Shown here piece after piece: positions 27,951 to 36,207 of a stretch of 64,000 nucleotides of DNA. The stretch's first letter is position 1; each line of letters starts with the position of its first letter. The notes below the pieces were generated by a model. It was not told where the DNA came from, made no database searches, and worked only from the letters and a program-made list of their open reading frames with translations. Source of the DNA: Myxococcus landrumus (GTDB taxonomy: Bacteria; Myxococcota; Myxococcia; Myxococcales; Myxococcaceae); NCBI RefSeq assembly GCF_017301635.1, contig NZ_CP071091.1, positions 8,672,501 through 8,736,500 on the forward strand, given 5' to 3'. Both the position numbers and the translations under genes were made by a program.

Positions 27951-29309
27951 TCAGAGCGTCAGGCCGACCAACGGCGCCGAGGCATCATCCGGGACGAGGC
28001 TGAGCCTGCGCCCCGCGTTCGTCGTCTTTCCCGTCGGCACACACATCCAGCCCGATGCGGTGCCCCAGACATGGGTGATGACGCCGTTGTTGTTGGCGAC
28101 CAGTTGGGGCCACCCGTAGGCCGCGCGACCGGCGATGGGAATCCCCGTCGGGAGCGACGCGGTGGTCGGAATCCGGTTCCACCGCCCGTTCGCTCCGAAG
28201 ATGTGGTGCACCCGGCTGAACTCCAGCGACAGCCCCTGCAGGCTGCCGTCGGGCTGGATGACCGCGATGAGGTCGGCGCCGGGTTGCAGGTCCACGCCGG
28301 TGTCACCCTTGTGCCAGCCGGAGTTGTCCGCCCAGACGTGGAACAGCCGGCCGTTGTCGTTGAAGAGGCCATGCAGGTCCGTCCCGCTGGCCGTCATCGA
28401 GAACGTGCAGTTGCCCGACACCGTCACGGAGGAGGGGAACTTCTTCCAGCCGTTGCCGTCGAAGGTGTGCCAGAGCCGTCCGCCCTCCAGGGTGAAGATC
28501 TGGGGCGAGGCATTGGCCGGAGTCCGCAGCACGTTGAGCGGAGCCCCCGGCGCCATCGCCAGGCCGCTGCTCATGGTCGTCCAGCCGTTGTTGCCCGCGT
28601 AGACGAGCATCATCACGCCATCGATGTTCGCCATGGCGCGCGGCGACTGCCCGGGGCCCGGAGAGAATGCGCCGTAGGTCGTGTTGCCCGGCAGGACCAG
28701 GTTGCTGAGCATGTGAGCCCAGCCCCCCGCCGTGCCGAGGTGCCCCAGGCGCCTGTCCTCCAGCGGCAGGCCGCCACCGGCGCCACCGCTGCCAGAGCCG
28801 ACGTAGTCGAGGGGATTCACCCGGGTGCCGCCAGCCGTCACCAGGTGCCAGTGGAGATGCGGACCCGTCGAGGACCCGGAGCCGGGCGCCCCCGCGGCAC
28901 CGCCGGAGAAGCCGATGATTTCTCCCTGACGGACCTGGCGCTCACCGCCGTTGAAGCCAGACAGGTGGAGGTACTGGCTCCGCATGCCGTTGGCCATCAC
29001 GACGGTCGCGGTGTAGCCCCCCGTGCCGTTGTTCCAGTCGATGAGGAACTGCCCCGAGGCACAGGCCGGCAGCGGCGTGCCCACCCCCATCACATAGTCG
29101 ATGCCACCCAGCGAGCCTCGGTTGACGTGGTCCCACCAGCCATCCGAGATGGAATAGCCCGCGAAGGGATTGGTGATGACCTCGCCCGCGAGCGAAGTGC
29201 TCGCCCGTGCGCCAGACACTCCGAAGGCGGCGGCACCGGCTGCGATGCCGCCCGCTTGCAGGAAGGCGCGACGAGACAAACGGCGATGGGAACGGAACTC
29301 ACGAGACAT
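27951..29309 (-). CDS. Tat-exported M23-type peptidase with C-terminal propeller-like domain
   Basis: The protein has 452 residues. A Tat signal is clear: SRRAFLQAGG with a hydrophobic stretch and an ARA cleavage site near residue 36. Residues ~45-170 are an M23/LytM-like fold with GGIDYVMGVG and the catalytic TGPHLHWHL; the usual first HxxxD is altered to GGIDY. The rest (~200-450) contains repeated Trp/Gly strands (WTTMSSGLAMAPGAPL, WHTFDGNGWKKFP, WGTASGWMCVP), like a lectin or propeller domain. It is probably secreted and cell-wall- or prey-directed. GGAGG lies five bases before the ATG. Confidence 0.8.
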   Translation of the reverse strand: MSREFRSHRRLSRRAFLQAGGIAAGAAAFGVSGARASTSLAGEVITNPFAGYSISDGWWDHVNRGSLGGIDYVMGVGTPLPACASGQFLIDWNNGTGGYTATVVMANGMRSQYLHLSGFNGGERQVRQGEIIGFSGGAAGAPGSGSSTGPHLHWHLVTAGGTRVNPLDYVGSGSGGAGGGLPLEDRRLGHLGTAGGWAHMLSNLVLPGNTTYGAFSPGPGQSPRAMANIDGVMMLVYAGNNGWTTMSSGLAMAPGAPLNVLRTPANASPQIFTLEGGRLWHTFDGNGWKKFPSSVTVSGNCTFSMTASGTDLHGLFNDNGRLFHVWADNSGWHKGDTGVDLQPGADLIAVIQPDGSLQGLSLEFSRVHHIFGANGRWNRIPTTASLPTGIPIAGRAAYGWPQLVANNNGVITHVWGTASGWMCVPTGKTTNAGRRLSLVPDDASAPLVGLTL

Positions 29310-29436
29310 CCATACCTCCGGGGGGGTGAGAAGAGGTGATGCGGTGAGGCGAACCTTCGCGGCGGTGCGTGGGTGGACTTCTCTCGGGATGGGGGACGAG
29401 CAGGTCGCGCGAAAGCGAGACGGCAGGACGACAGTG

Positions 29437-29880
29437 CTACTTCTTGAAACCCAGGTGAGACAGCGCGGCCTTGACCCAGTCCTTGATGGACACGGTCTCG
29501 AAAGGCACGGCGTCGCGGCCGGGATACTTCTTCTCGAAATACGTCACCGCGGCGACGCCCATGGCGAACGCGGTGCCGCCGCTGGCGGCGCCCTTGAGCA
29601 ACCAGCCCGCGAACGGAATCCAGCCCACCGTCTCACCCACGACGGCGGTGGCCGCCTTGCGCGCGACGACGCCCGCGCCCAGCGCGGGAATCAAGCCCAG
29701 CGCCTCGCCCAGCGTGAGCTTCTCTCCGTAGATGCCGGCCACGTGATAAATCATGTACGCCTCGATGGCGGACGTGAGCGCGGTGTGCGCCCCCGGCACG
29801 GGGATGGGAATCGCGGCGGCACCCGCGGCCCTCAAGGCACTCTCTTCGACCCAGCTTCGCGCGGCTTTCTCTGCGGTCAT
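29437..29880 (-). CDS. DUF697-like membrane-associated protein
   Basis: This 147-residue protein starts at ATG 29880, which has GGGAG nine bases ahead; ATG 29889 is too close to that site. The sequence follows the DUF697 pattern: AAGAAAIPIPVPGAHTALTSAIEAYMIYHVAGIYG, EALGLIPALGAGVVARKAA, then an amphipathic stretch WIPFAGWLLKGAASGGTAFAMGVAAVTYFEKKYPG. DUF697 normally follows a GTPase domain in YcjF-like proteins, but here it stands alone. Function is unknown. It is divergent from the zinc-ribbon/EEP gene. Confidence 0.65.
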   Translation of the reverse strand: MTAEKAARSWVEESALRAAGAAAIPIPVPGAHTALTSAIEAYMIYHVAGIYGEKLTLGEALGLIPALGAGVVARKAATAVVGETVGWIPFAGWLLKGAASGGTAFAMGVAAVTYFEKKYPGRDAVPFETVSIKDWVKAALSHLGFKK

Positions 29881-30147
29881 GCGTGACATCTCCCGGCTGT
29901 GTTCCGCGCCACCTTAGTCGACACCTGCGGATTCTCGTGGGGCCCGCACCTGGAGTTGCGCGCGTACTCGCGGAACGCGCGGGCGTCCCACTCGAACGCC
30001 GCCGCACGCGCGAAGGGCGCAAGAAGTGCGCGAGACCCCACGGAGGGTCCTGTCTCCAGAGCCGCATCCGCACTCACGGCGAGTTCGATGGGCCGTCGCG
30101 GCACGGGCATGGTGGCTGCACTGGGCCGCGGCATCGAAGGAGCCGGG

Positions 30148-31554
30148 ATGATCATCACCTGCATGCGCTGTGGCCACCGTGCGTTCGTCTTCATGTTCGA
30201 GAGCAAGCGCATCTGCAGAAGGTGCCAGGTCTGGGTGTCCAAGCCGCACCGCGACCCGAAGAAGTTCAGCTACAAGGATGCGCAGCGGGACCAGCACAAG
30301 CGGCGCGTGGAGCGGGCCAGCAGTGGCGTTCGCAAGAAGCCCCTCTTGAAGCGCTCCTACTCCGTCCACTCCGCCACGACGCGGGGCCCCTCGGACTCCC
30401 TCTTCGAGTCCTCCTCCGAGGCAGCGCTCCCGCCGCCTCCGGACATGTCGCTCGACGACGCGCAGCCGTTCTTCACACCGAACGTCCTGCGCCTGCAGTG
30501 CATGGTGCTCTTCATCCCCTTCGACGCGGGAAACAACTTCTACAAGAGCAACGCGAAGCAGGGGACCTCCTCGGCGGACTTCATCCCCTCCAGCGGAAAC
30601 ATGTTCGCGCCGTTCTCACAGCCGCTGTCCGCGAGGCCGCTCGCGAGCTTCAACAACAAGACCTATCCAGGGCAGAAGACCTTCGAAGCGCGCTCGACGC
30701 ACATGTCGCCTGGCGACATCCAGGCCAACTACAGCCGGATTGTCATGAAGCACATCGCGGCCTGCACGAACTCGCGCGAATGGAAGCGGGTGCATGCCTC
30801 GGGCGCCATCGACATGCACATGCAGCTCAGCCGCCTGTGCCCGGAGGTCATCTTCCTGTCGGAGGAGCTCAAGGACGCCCCGTTCCCCTCGGAGCTGCGC
30901 CCGTGCCCGGAGCTCACCTACCGGCGCATCGGCAGCCTCAAGGAGATGCTCCCCGACGTCACGGTGGACGTGAAGAATGAAATCGCCGCCTACGTGCTGG
31001 TGGATGAGAAGAGCTTCACCCAGGTGCTCTACAACGCCCGGGTGCTCCATCGGAAAGGGTGCAACCACGGTGAGAAGTGGCTGAGCGTCCAGAAGATTGT
31101 CCCGGAGTATCGCGTGTACATCGAGGTGGCCGGGGTGCACCTGGACGCGGGCTATACGAAGTACACCCCGGCCACCAAGAAGCAGGAGGCCCTGGCGGAG
31201 GTCGGCCAGTTCGCGCGCGACAATGAAGTCGACGCGTTGCTGGGGGACCTGAACATGGACTCGTTCGAGCTGGACGGAGGGTTCTTCCCCAACGCGTTCT
31301 CGTTCAAGGACTACGAGGTGCCGGGCTCGGAGAAGAAGAAGAAGGTCGTGAAGCCCGTCTACACCCTGTCCCACTCCAACACGAACGCGAAGAACAACTA
31401 CATGGGCGGCATCATCGTGAACTCAGACCAGGTCGAGACCGAGCCCATGAACTTGAGAGGCGATGACACGGTGTCCTTGTCCCGCACGCTGGATGGGGAG
31501 TTCTACTCGGACCACCCAGCGATTCTGGCCAACTACGTCAAGTCGTTCTACTGA
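30148..31554 (+). CDS. Zinc-ribbon plus endonuclease/exonuclease/phosphatase-fold protein
   Basis: The protein has 468 residues; ATG 30148 follows AAGGAG at 30137-30142, so the open frame back to 29899 is rejected. A zinc ribbon (CMRCGH ... CRRCQVW) occupies residues ~5-32, followed by a basic, Ser-rich linker. From ~110 an EEP (DNase I/ExoIII-like) fold is suggested by LCPEVIFLSEEL (metal Glu), VAGVHLDAGYTKY, DALLGDLNMDSF and SDHPAILANYV. It may be a nuclease or phosphatase. GC of lines counted by eye is ~62 %, well below neighbours, so transfer is likely. I know no named family with this domain pair. Confidence 0.65.
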   Translation: MIITCMRCGHRAFVFMFESKRICRRCQVWVSKPHRDPKKFSYKDAQRDQHKRRVERASSGVRKKPLLKRSYSVHSATTRGPSDSLFESSSEAALPPPPDMSLDDAQPFFTPNVLRLQCMVLFIPFDAGNNFYKSNAKQGTSSADFIPSSGNMFAPFSQPLSARPLASFNNKTYPGQKTFEARSTHMSPGDIQANYSRIVMKHIAACTNSREWKRVHASGAIDMHMQLSRLCPEVIFLSEELKDAPFPSELRPCPELTYRRIGSLKEMLPDVTVDVKNEIAAYVLVDEKSFTQVLYNARVLHRKGCNHGEKWLSVQKIVPEYRVYIEVAGVHLDAGYTKYTPATKKQEALAEVGQFARDNEVDALLGDLNMDSFELDGGFFPNAFSFKDYEVPGSEKKKKVVKPVYTLSHSNTNAKNNYMGGIIVNSDQVETEPMNLRGDDTVSLSRTLDGEFYSDHPAILANYVKSFY

Positions 31555-31567
31555 GCCCAGGGCTCAG
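31551..31567. terminator. Palindromic hairpin carrying both convergent stop codons
   Basis: CTGAGCC (31551-31557) and GGCTCAG (31561-31567) form a 7-bp stem around CAG. The TGA of the EEP gene (31552-31554) and the TGA of pip on the other strand (31564-31566) sit in opposite arms. It may act as a two-way terminator, although no T tract follows. Confidence 0.45.
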
Positions 31568-32532
31568 CGCGTGCGGAAGCGGTCCGTGGCCTCCAGCAGC
31601 GCGGACGTGGTGCCTGGCTCGTTGGCGGAGTGCCCCGCATCCGGAACGAGGATGAGCTCCGCCTCCGGCCAGATTTGATGCAGCGCCCAGGCGCTCTCGG
31701 GCGGGCACACCACGTCGTAGCGTCCCTGGACGATGACGGTGGGGATGTGGCGGATGCGCTGCACGTCCTCGAGCAGCTGCGTGTCCGAGCGCAGGAAGCC
31801 TCGGTTGAAGAAGTAGTGACACTCGATGCGCGCGAAGGCGAGCGCGAAGTCGTCCGAGCTGTTGCGTGTCACCAGCTCCGCGTTGGGCAACAGGTAGCTG
31901 GTCCGTGCCTCCCAGACGCTCCACGCGCGCGCGGCCTCCAGCCGCTCCGCCGCGTCCGAGCCCGTCAGCCGGCGATGATAGGCCCCGAGCAAGTCATGTC
32001 GCTCGTCGGCGGGGATGGGCGCGAGGAAGTACTCCCACGCGTCGGGGAACATCGCGCTGGCGCCGCGCTGGTAGAACCAGTCCAGCTCCTGCTTGCGCAA
32101 GAGGAAGATGCCGCGCAGCACCAGCTCCGTGACGCGCTCGGGATGGGTCTGCGCGTAGGCCAGGGACAGGGTGCTGCCCCAGGAGCCGCCGAAGAGCATC
32201 CAGCGCTCGATGCCCAGGTGGAGGCGCAAGCGCTCCAGGTCCTCGACGAGGTCCCAGGTGGTGTTCTCCTCCAGGCATGCGTGCGGCGTGCTCCGGCCGC
32301 AGCCTCGCTGGTCCATCAGGATGATGCGGTAGGCGGAGGGGTCGAAGAACCGCCGCTGCTTGGCGTCCGTTCCTCCTCCGGGGCCGCCGTGGATGAAGAC
32401 CACGGGCTTGCCCTTGGGATTGCCACACTCCTCGAAATACAGCTCGTGGAGCGGGGAGACCCTCAGCCGGCCCAGGCGGTAGGGCTCCAGGGGAGGGTAC
32501 ATCATCCGCGACGGCCGCGATGTGACGGACAT
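31564..32532 (-). CDS. pip: Prolyl aminopeptidase (S33)
   Basis: This 322-residue alpha/beta hydrolase matches proline iminopeptidase throughout: the oxyanion loop HGGPGGG, DQRGCGRSTPH, the nucleophile elbow GGSWGS with Ser117, GRYDVVCPP for the acid and PDAGHSANEP for the His. It removes N-terminal proline from peptides in the cytosol. GGAAG lies four bases before the ATG. The length is typical. It is convergent with the EEP gene. Confidence 0.95.
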   Translation of the reverse strand: MSVTSRPSRMMYPPLEPYRLGRLRVSPLHELYFEECGNPKGKPVVFIHGGPGGGTDAKQRRFFDPSAYRIILMDQRGCGRSTPHACLEENTTWDLVEDLERLRLHLGIERWMLFGGSWGSTLSLAYAQTHPERVTELVLRGIFLLRKQELDWFYQRGASAMFPDAWEYFLAPIPADERHDLLGAYHRRLTGSDAAERLEAARAWSVWEARTSYLLPNAELVTRNSSDDFALAFARIECHYFFNRGFLRSDTQLLEDVQRIRHIPTVIVQGRYDVVCPPESAWALHQIWPEAELILVPDAGHSANEPGTTSALLEATDRFRTR

Positions 32533-32771
32533 GCGTCTTCCGGGACTGCGAGAGAGTTCTTCACGCTAGCAGACCCTGCTGGCCTCGCCGCCACGGGGCC
32601 TCGCCGCTGTCAGGAGGTGTTCGCGCGCTTCCTGCTCTCCTCGAGGGATTGTCAGGCAAGGCACAGCCACCAGCCCGGCGGGCGCGATGTGACAGCGAGT
32701 TTGCCTGCGCGCGACGTGGAGGTTGCGGGCGTGGTGGATGCTGCTCGGCGACTCAAAACCCGGAGCGTTCC

Positions 32772-32963
32772 ATGAACCTCGCGTCCCTGATGAATCCCCC
32801 TCGGAAGCACGAAGAGGACGCCGCGCCCCGCCGTCTGAAGCTCATTCGTATCCAGACCACGGTTCTTCTTCAAGGCGCGCTGAGCGCGGCCCAGGAGAGC
32901 GTGAAGTCCTTCCGCCACATGCGCGATGTGCTCACCGGCGCATACGCCCAAGCCCGCACCTAG
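32772..32963 (+). CDS. Hypothetical protein, 63 residues
   Basis: A short basic/helical protein starts with ATG 32772 (MNLASLMNPPRKHEEDAAPRR). A Gln/Ala-rich helix follows (IQTTVLLQGALSAAQESVKSF). No signal peptide or motif is recognised. Support for reality is a good hairpin just after the stop and its isolation in a ~530-base stretch between minus-strand genes. The frame reads back to 32649 without a better start. Confidence 0.5.
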   Translation: MNLASLMNPPRKHEEDAAPRRLKLIRIQTTVLLQGALSAAQESVKSFRHMRDVLTGAYAQART

Positions 32964-32972
32964 AAGAACGAC

Positions 32973-33005
32973 GGGCTTCATCGCGAGGCACCCGCGACGA
33001 AGCCC
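32973..33005 (+). terminator. Hairpin after the 63-residue ORF
   Basis: GGGCTTC at the start and GAAGCCC at the end pair, with an inner CGCG/CGCG pair, forming a long imperfect stem 9 bases after the stop codon. It has no strong T run but could end the small transcript. Confidence 0.6.
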
Positions 33006-33062
33006 TGAAGGGGAGGCCATGAGGTGCGCGGGCCGTGTCGGCGCCCGCGAGCACCTCGTGAC

Positions 33063-34274
33063 TCAGGAGGGCGCGCCGGGGGTCGGGCTGGTTCCCGGAC
33101 TCGTGGGCGCGTCCTCCTTCGGAGGCGGCGGCGGGACGCCCTTGCCCGCGGGCGCCACCATGCGCACCTCGGAGACATCGCTCAGCGCCAGCCCGTCGCC
33201 CTTGGGCTCCGTCTCGGTCACCGCGATGACGTCGCCGCGGTGGAGCTTGAGGAAGCGCTCGTTCTTCTCCGTGCGGTGGCGCTCCTGCATCGCCAGCCCC
33301 ACGCGGCCCTCCGGTCCACAGCCGATGTAGCGGTGGCGTCCCTTGCCCTCCAGCGGCTCGGAGACGATGCGGAACAGCCGGCCCGGCGGAGGCTCCGGCC
33401 AGTCCTCGCCCTTGGGCGCGAGCACGAGGTAGCTCATCTTGAGCGCCTCCTTGTGCAGGCTCGCCGCCCGCGCCAGCTCCTCCACCACTTGAGGCATGGG
33501 CCAGGGCCGCTCCGCGTGGCACCAGTCGGTCTCCTTCACCAGGGCCGGGCAGGCGCCCCGGTACATGCACGGCGCGCGCACCGCGTAGCCCTTCGCCACC
33601 ATCGCGTCGCGCACGTGCAAGAGGCCCCGGCTCGTCTCGCGCAGCGCGGGCTCCATCACCAGCAGGCTGCCGCCGCGCTTCACCTTCGCCAGCACCGCCT
33701 CCAGCAGCGCCGCGCGGGGCGCCGTCGCGCTGTCGCCCGTGCCGTAGAGCTCGTTGATGACGTGTCCCATCGTCACCAGGTCGTACTGGCCTTCCGGGAG
33801 CGGAGCCTTCTTCGTCGGGTCCCAGTCGCGGGTGGCCAGCGCCTCACCGGCCTCCGTGGCCAGCGCGCGCGCCAGGTTGAGGGCGGCCTTGCTGCGGTCC
33901 GCGGCCGTCACTTCCTTGCCGCCCGAGTCCAGGGCCGCGAAGGCCACCGGGCCTGGGCCGCTGCCCAAATCCAGCACCTGCCGGGGACGGTTGGGCAGCT
34001 CCCCGAGCACCTGCCGGGCCTGCGCATAGGACACCGGCCAGTAGAAGAGCAGATAGGCGCCCAGGAGCTTCGGGTCGTCCATGTACCGCGCTCCGGCGAG
34101 CTGCCGCTCCCGCGTGAGCCCCAGGGAGAGCTGGCGCACGCCGGCGCCCACTTCCTTCACTTCCTGGGGCGTCAGCCGCGTCTCGGGGCCCGTGCCCTTG
34201 CCTCGCGACGCACGCCACACGGCGATGAGCCGGGGCAGCCACTTCTCCAGGTCCTTGCTATATCCGTTGCTCAT
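33063..34274 (-). CDS. Rsm22-like small-subunit rRNA methyltransferase
   Basis: The protein has 403 residues. The SAM domain shows VLDLGSGPGPVAFAALDSGG, EVTAADRSKAAL and YDLVTMGHVINELYG. It is followed by the Rsm22-type Cys segment CMYRGACPALVKETDWCHAERPWPMP and later YIGCGPEGRVG. Mitochondrial Rsm22/METTL17 relatives bind an Fe-S cluster through such cysteines and assist small-subunit assembly; Cys spacing suggests the same here. C-terminal ~90 residues resemble an OB-like region ending in a Pro-rich tail. The exact rRNA target is unknown. Confidence 0.85.
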   Translation of the reverse strand: MSNGYSKDLEKWLPRLIAVWRASRGKGTGPETRLTPQEVKEVGAGVRQLSLGLTRERQLAGARYMDDPKLLGAYLLFYWPVSYAQARQVLGELPNRPRQVLDLGSGPGPVAFAALDSGGKEVTAADRSKAALNLARALATEAGEALATRDWDPTKKAPLPEGQYDLVTMGHVINELYGTGDSATAPRAALLEAVLAKVKRGGSLLVMEPALRETSRGLLHVRDAMVAKGYAVRAPCMYRGACPALVKETDWCHAERPWPMPQVVEELARAASLHKEALKMSYLVLAPKGEDWPEPPPGRLFRIVSEPLEGKGRHRYIGCGPEGRVGLAMQERHRTEKNERFLKLHRGDVIAVTETEPKGDGLALSDVSEVRMVAPAGKGVPPPPPKEDAPTSPGTSPTPGAPS

Positions 34275-34398
34275 CCCGCCAAGCCCTCGACCGAGGAGCC
34301 GCTCCCGAACGCGGCCTCCGCCAATCGGTTGTCACGCTTCCACTTGCTCAACTCCACGGTCGCCTCCCGGGGGCGTCCGCGTTAAACCCTTGTCGCAC

Positions 34399-35400
34399 AT
34401 GATCTCCGTCAACGGGCTGCGCAAGCACTACAAAGTCCACAAGCGCCCGCCAGGGCTCAAGGCGGCCCTCCGCTCGCTCGTCCACCGCACCTACACCCCC
34501 GTGAAGGCCGTGGACGGCATCTCGTTCGATATCCGCCCCGGAGAGCGCGTGGGCTTCCTGGGCCCCAACGGCGCCGGGAAGACGACGACGCTGAAGGTCC
34601 TCGCCGGCCTCCTGCACCCCTCCGACGGAGAGGTCCGGGTGGACGGCCACGTGCCGCGGCTGCGCGAGGAGGCGTTCCTCAAGAAAATCATGCTCGTCAT
34701 GGGGCAGAAGCAGCAGCTCCTGTGGGACTTGCCTCCGGCGGAGACCTTCGAGCTCAACCGCGCCATCTACGACGTGCCCACCGCCCAATACAAGCAGACG
34801 TTGGATGAGCTGGTGGGCTTGCTGGAGATTGGGGACCTCATCGGCAAGCCCACCCGGCAGCTCTCCCTGGGCGAGCGCATGAAGTGCGAGCTGGCCGCGG
34901 CCCTCATCCACCGGCCCCGGGTGCTGTTCCTGGACGAGCCCACCATCGGCCTGGACGTGTCCATGCAGGCCACCATGCGCACCTTCATCAAGGACTACAA
35001 CGAGAAGTACGGCGCCACCCTCATCCTCACCAGCCACTACATGGACGACGTGGCCGCGCTGTGTCCGCGCGTCATCGTCATCGACAAGGGGCTGTTGTCC
35101 TACGACGGCAGCCTGGACGCGCTGGTGCAGCGCGTGCGCCCGGAGAAGCGCGTGGTGCTGCGGCTGGCCGAGCAGGTGGATGTCTCGCGGCTGCAGCCCC
35201 TGGGCAAGGTCGTGACGCACGAGGCGGGGACGGCGGTGCTCCAGGTGCAGCAGGACGCGGTCAACGCCACCATCAGCCGGGCGCTGTCGGGCCTGCCGGT
35301 GACGGACCTCACGGTGGAGAACGCGCCGCTCGAAGAGGTGATGAGCGAGCTGTTCGCGGAGAACAAGGCGCGCCGTCAGGCGGAAGTGGTGCCCGCATGA
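34399..35400 (+). CDS. ABC transporter ATPase (COG4586-type exporter)
   Basis: This 333-residue ATPase has Walker A LGPNGAGKTTTLK, Q-loop MGQKQQLLWDLPP, the signature LSLGERMKCELA (LSLGE in place of LSGGQ), Walker B VLFLDEPTIGLD and the His switch TSHYMDD. A C-terminal extension (~230-333) is typical of the COG4586 branch, whose operons also encode two six-TM permeases (COG4587 and COG3694), as found here. Related systems have been described as exporters. It starts the three-gene operon; its stop overlaps the next ATG by 4 bases. Confidence 0.92.
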   Translation: MISVNGLRKHYKVHKRPPGLKAALRSLVHRTYTPVKAVDGISFDIRPGERVGFLGPNGAGKTTTLKVLAGLLHPSDGEVRVDGHVPRLREEAFLKKIMLVMGQKQQLLWDLPPAETFELNRAIYDVPTAQYKQTLDELVGLLEIGDLIGKPTRQLSLGERMKCELAAALIHRPRVLFLDEPTIGLDVSMQATMRTFIKDYNEKYGATLILTSHYMDDVAALCPRVIVIDKGLLSYDGSLDALVQRVRPEKRVVLRLAEQVDVSRLQPLGKVVTHEAGTAVLQVQQDAVNATISRALSGLPVTDLTVENAPLEEVMSELFAENKARRQAEVVPA

Positions 35401-36203
35401 GCGTGCGTGGCGTGCTGCGGGCCATGCCCACCATGCTGCGCGTGGGCTTCGCCGAGTCCGTGGCCTACCGGGCGGAGATGTTCGTCTGGGTGCTGTCCAC
35501 CACCATGCCGCTGGTGAACATGGTGCTGTGGATGGCGGTGGCGAAGCACTCGCCGGTGGGCCAGTACGGGCAGGCGGACTTCGTGAGCTACTTCCTGGCC
35601 ACCTTCGCGGTGCGCCAGCTCACCAGCGCCTGGGCCGCGTGGATCATCAACTGGGAGGTCAAGCAGGGCACGCTGGCCATGCGGCTGTTGCGTCCCATCT
35701 CGCCCTTGTGGGCGTACATGTTCGACAACATCGCGGGCTTCCCGCTGCGCCTCGTCGTGGCGGTGCCGGTGGTCGTGCTGAGCGTGGTGCTGGTGGGCGC
35801 GGACAAGGCGGTGCCTCAGCATGCGTGGCAGTGGGGGCTGTTCCTCCTCGCGGTGCTGGGCGGCTGGGCCATCACCTTCCTGGCCAACGTGGCCATGGGC
35901 GCGCTGAGCCTCTTCACGGACAGCAGCCAGAAGACGATGGAGGTGTGGATGGTCCTCTTCTTCGTCTGCTCGGGCTACATGTACCCGGTGGAGCTGCTCC
36001 CGGACGGGCTGCGCGCGGTCATCAACTGGCTGCCGTTCCGCTACCAGATGGGGCTGCCGGTGGAGCTGATGACGGGGGCACATGACCTGCCCACCGCGCT
36101 GGGGTTGCTCGCGCGGCAGTGGGCGTGGGTGCTGGGCATGGGCACACTGGCGCTGGGCATCTGGAAGTACGGCGTGCGGCGCTTCGCGGCGTTCGGAGGG
36201 TAG
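35397..36203 (+). CDS. ABC-2 permease subunit (COG4587/ABC2_membrane_6 type)
   Basis: The product has 268 residues with six hydrophobic segments (for example FVWVLSTTMPLVNMVLWMAVA and WGLFLLAVLGGWAITFLANVAMG). The conserved WIINWEVKQGTLAMRLLRPISPLWAYM segment is the family's cytosolic coupling region, and SGYMYPVELLPDGLRAVINWLPFRY lies between the last helices. It starts inside the ATPase stop (ATGA) and pairs with the following permease to form the export channel. Confidence 0.92.
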   Translation: MSVRGVLRAMPTMLRVGFAESVAYRAEMFVWVLSTTMPLVNMVLWMAVAKHSPVGQYGQADFVSYFLATFAVRQLTSAWAAWIINWEVKQGTLAMRLLRPISPLWAYMFDNIAGFPLRLVVAVPVVVLSVVLVGADKAVPQHAWQWGLFLLAVLGGWAITFLANVAMGALSLFTDSSQKTMEVWMVLFFVCSGYMYPVELLPDGLRAVINWLPFRYQMGLPVELMTGAHDLPTALGLLARQWAWVLGMGTLALGIWKYGVRRFAAFGG

Positions 36204-36207
36204 GGGC

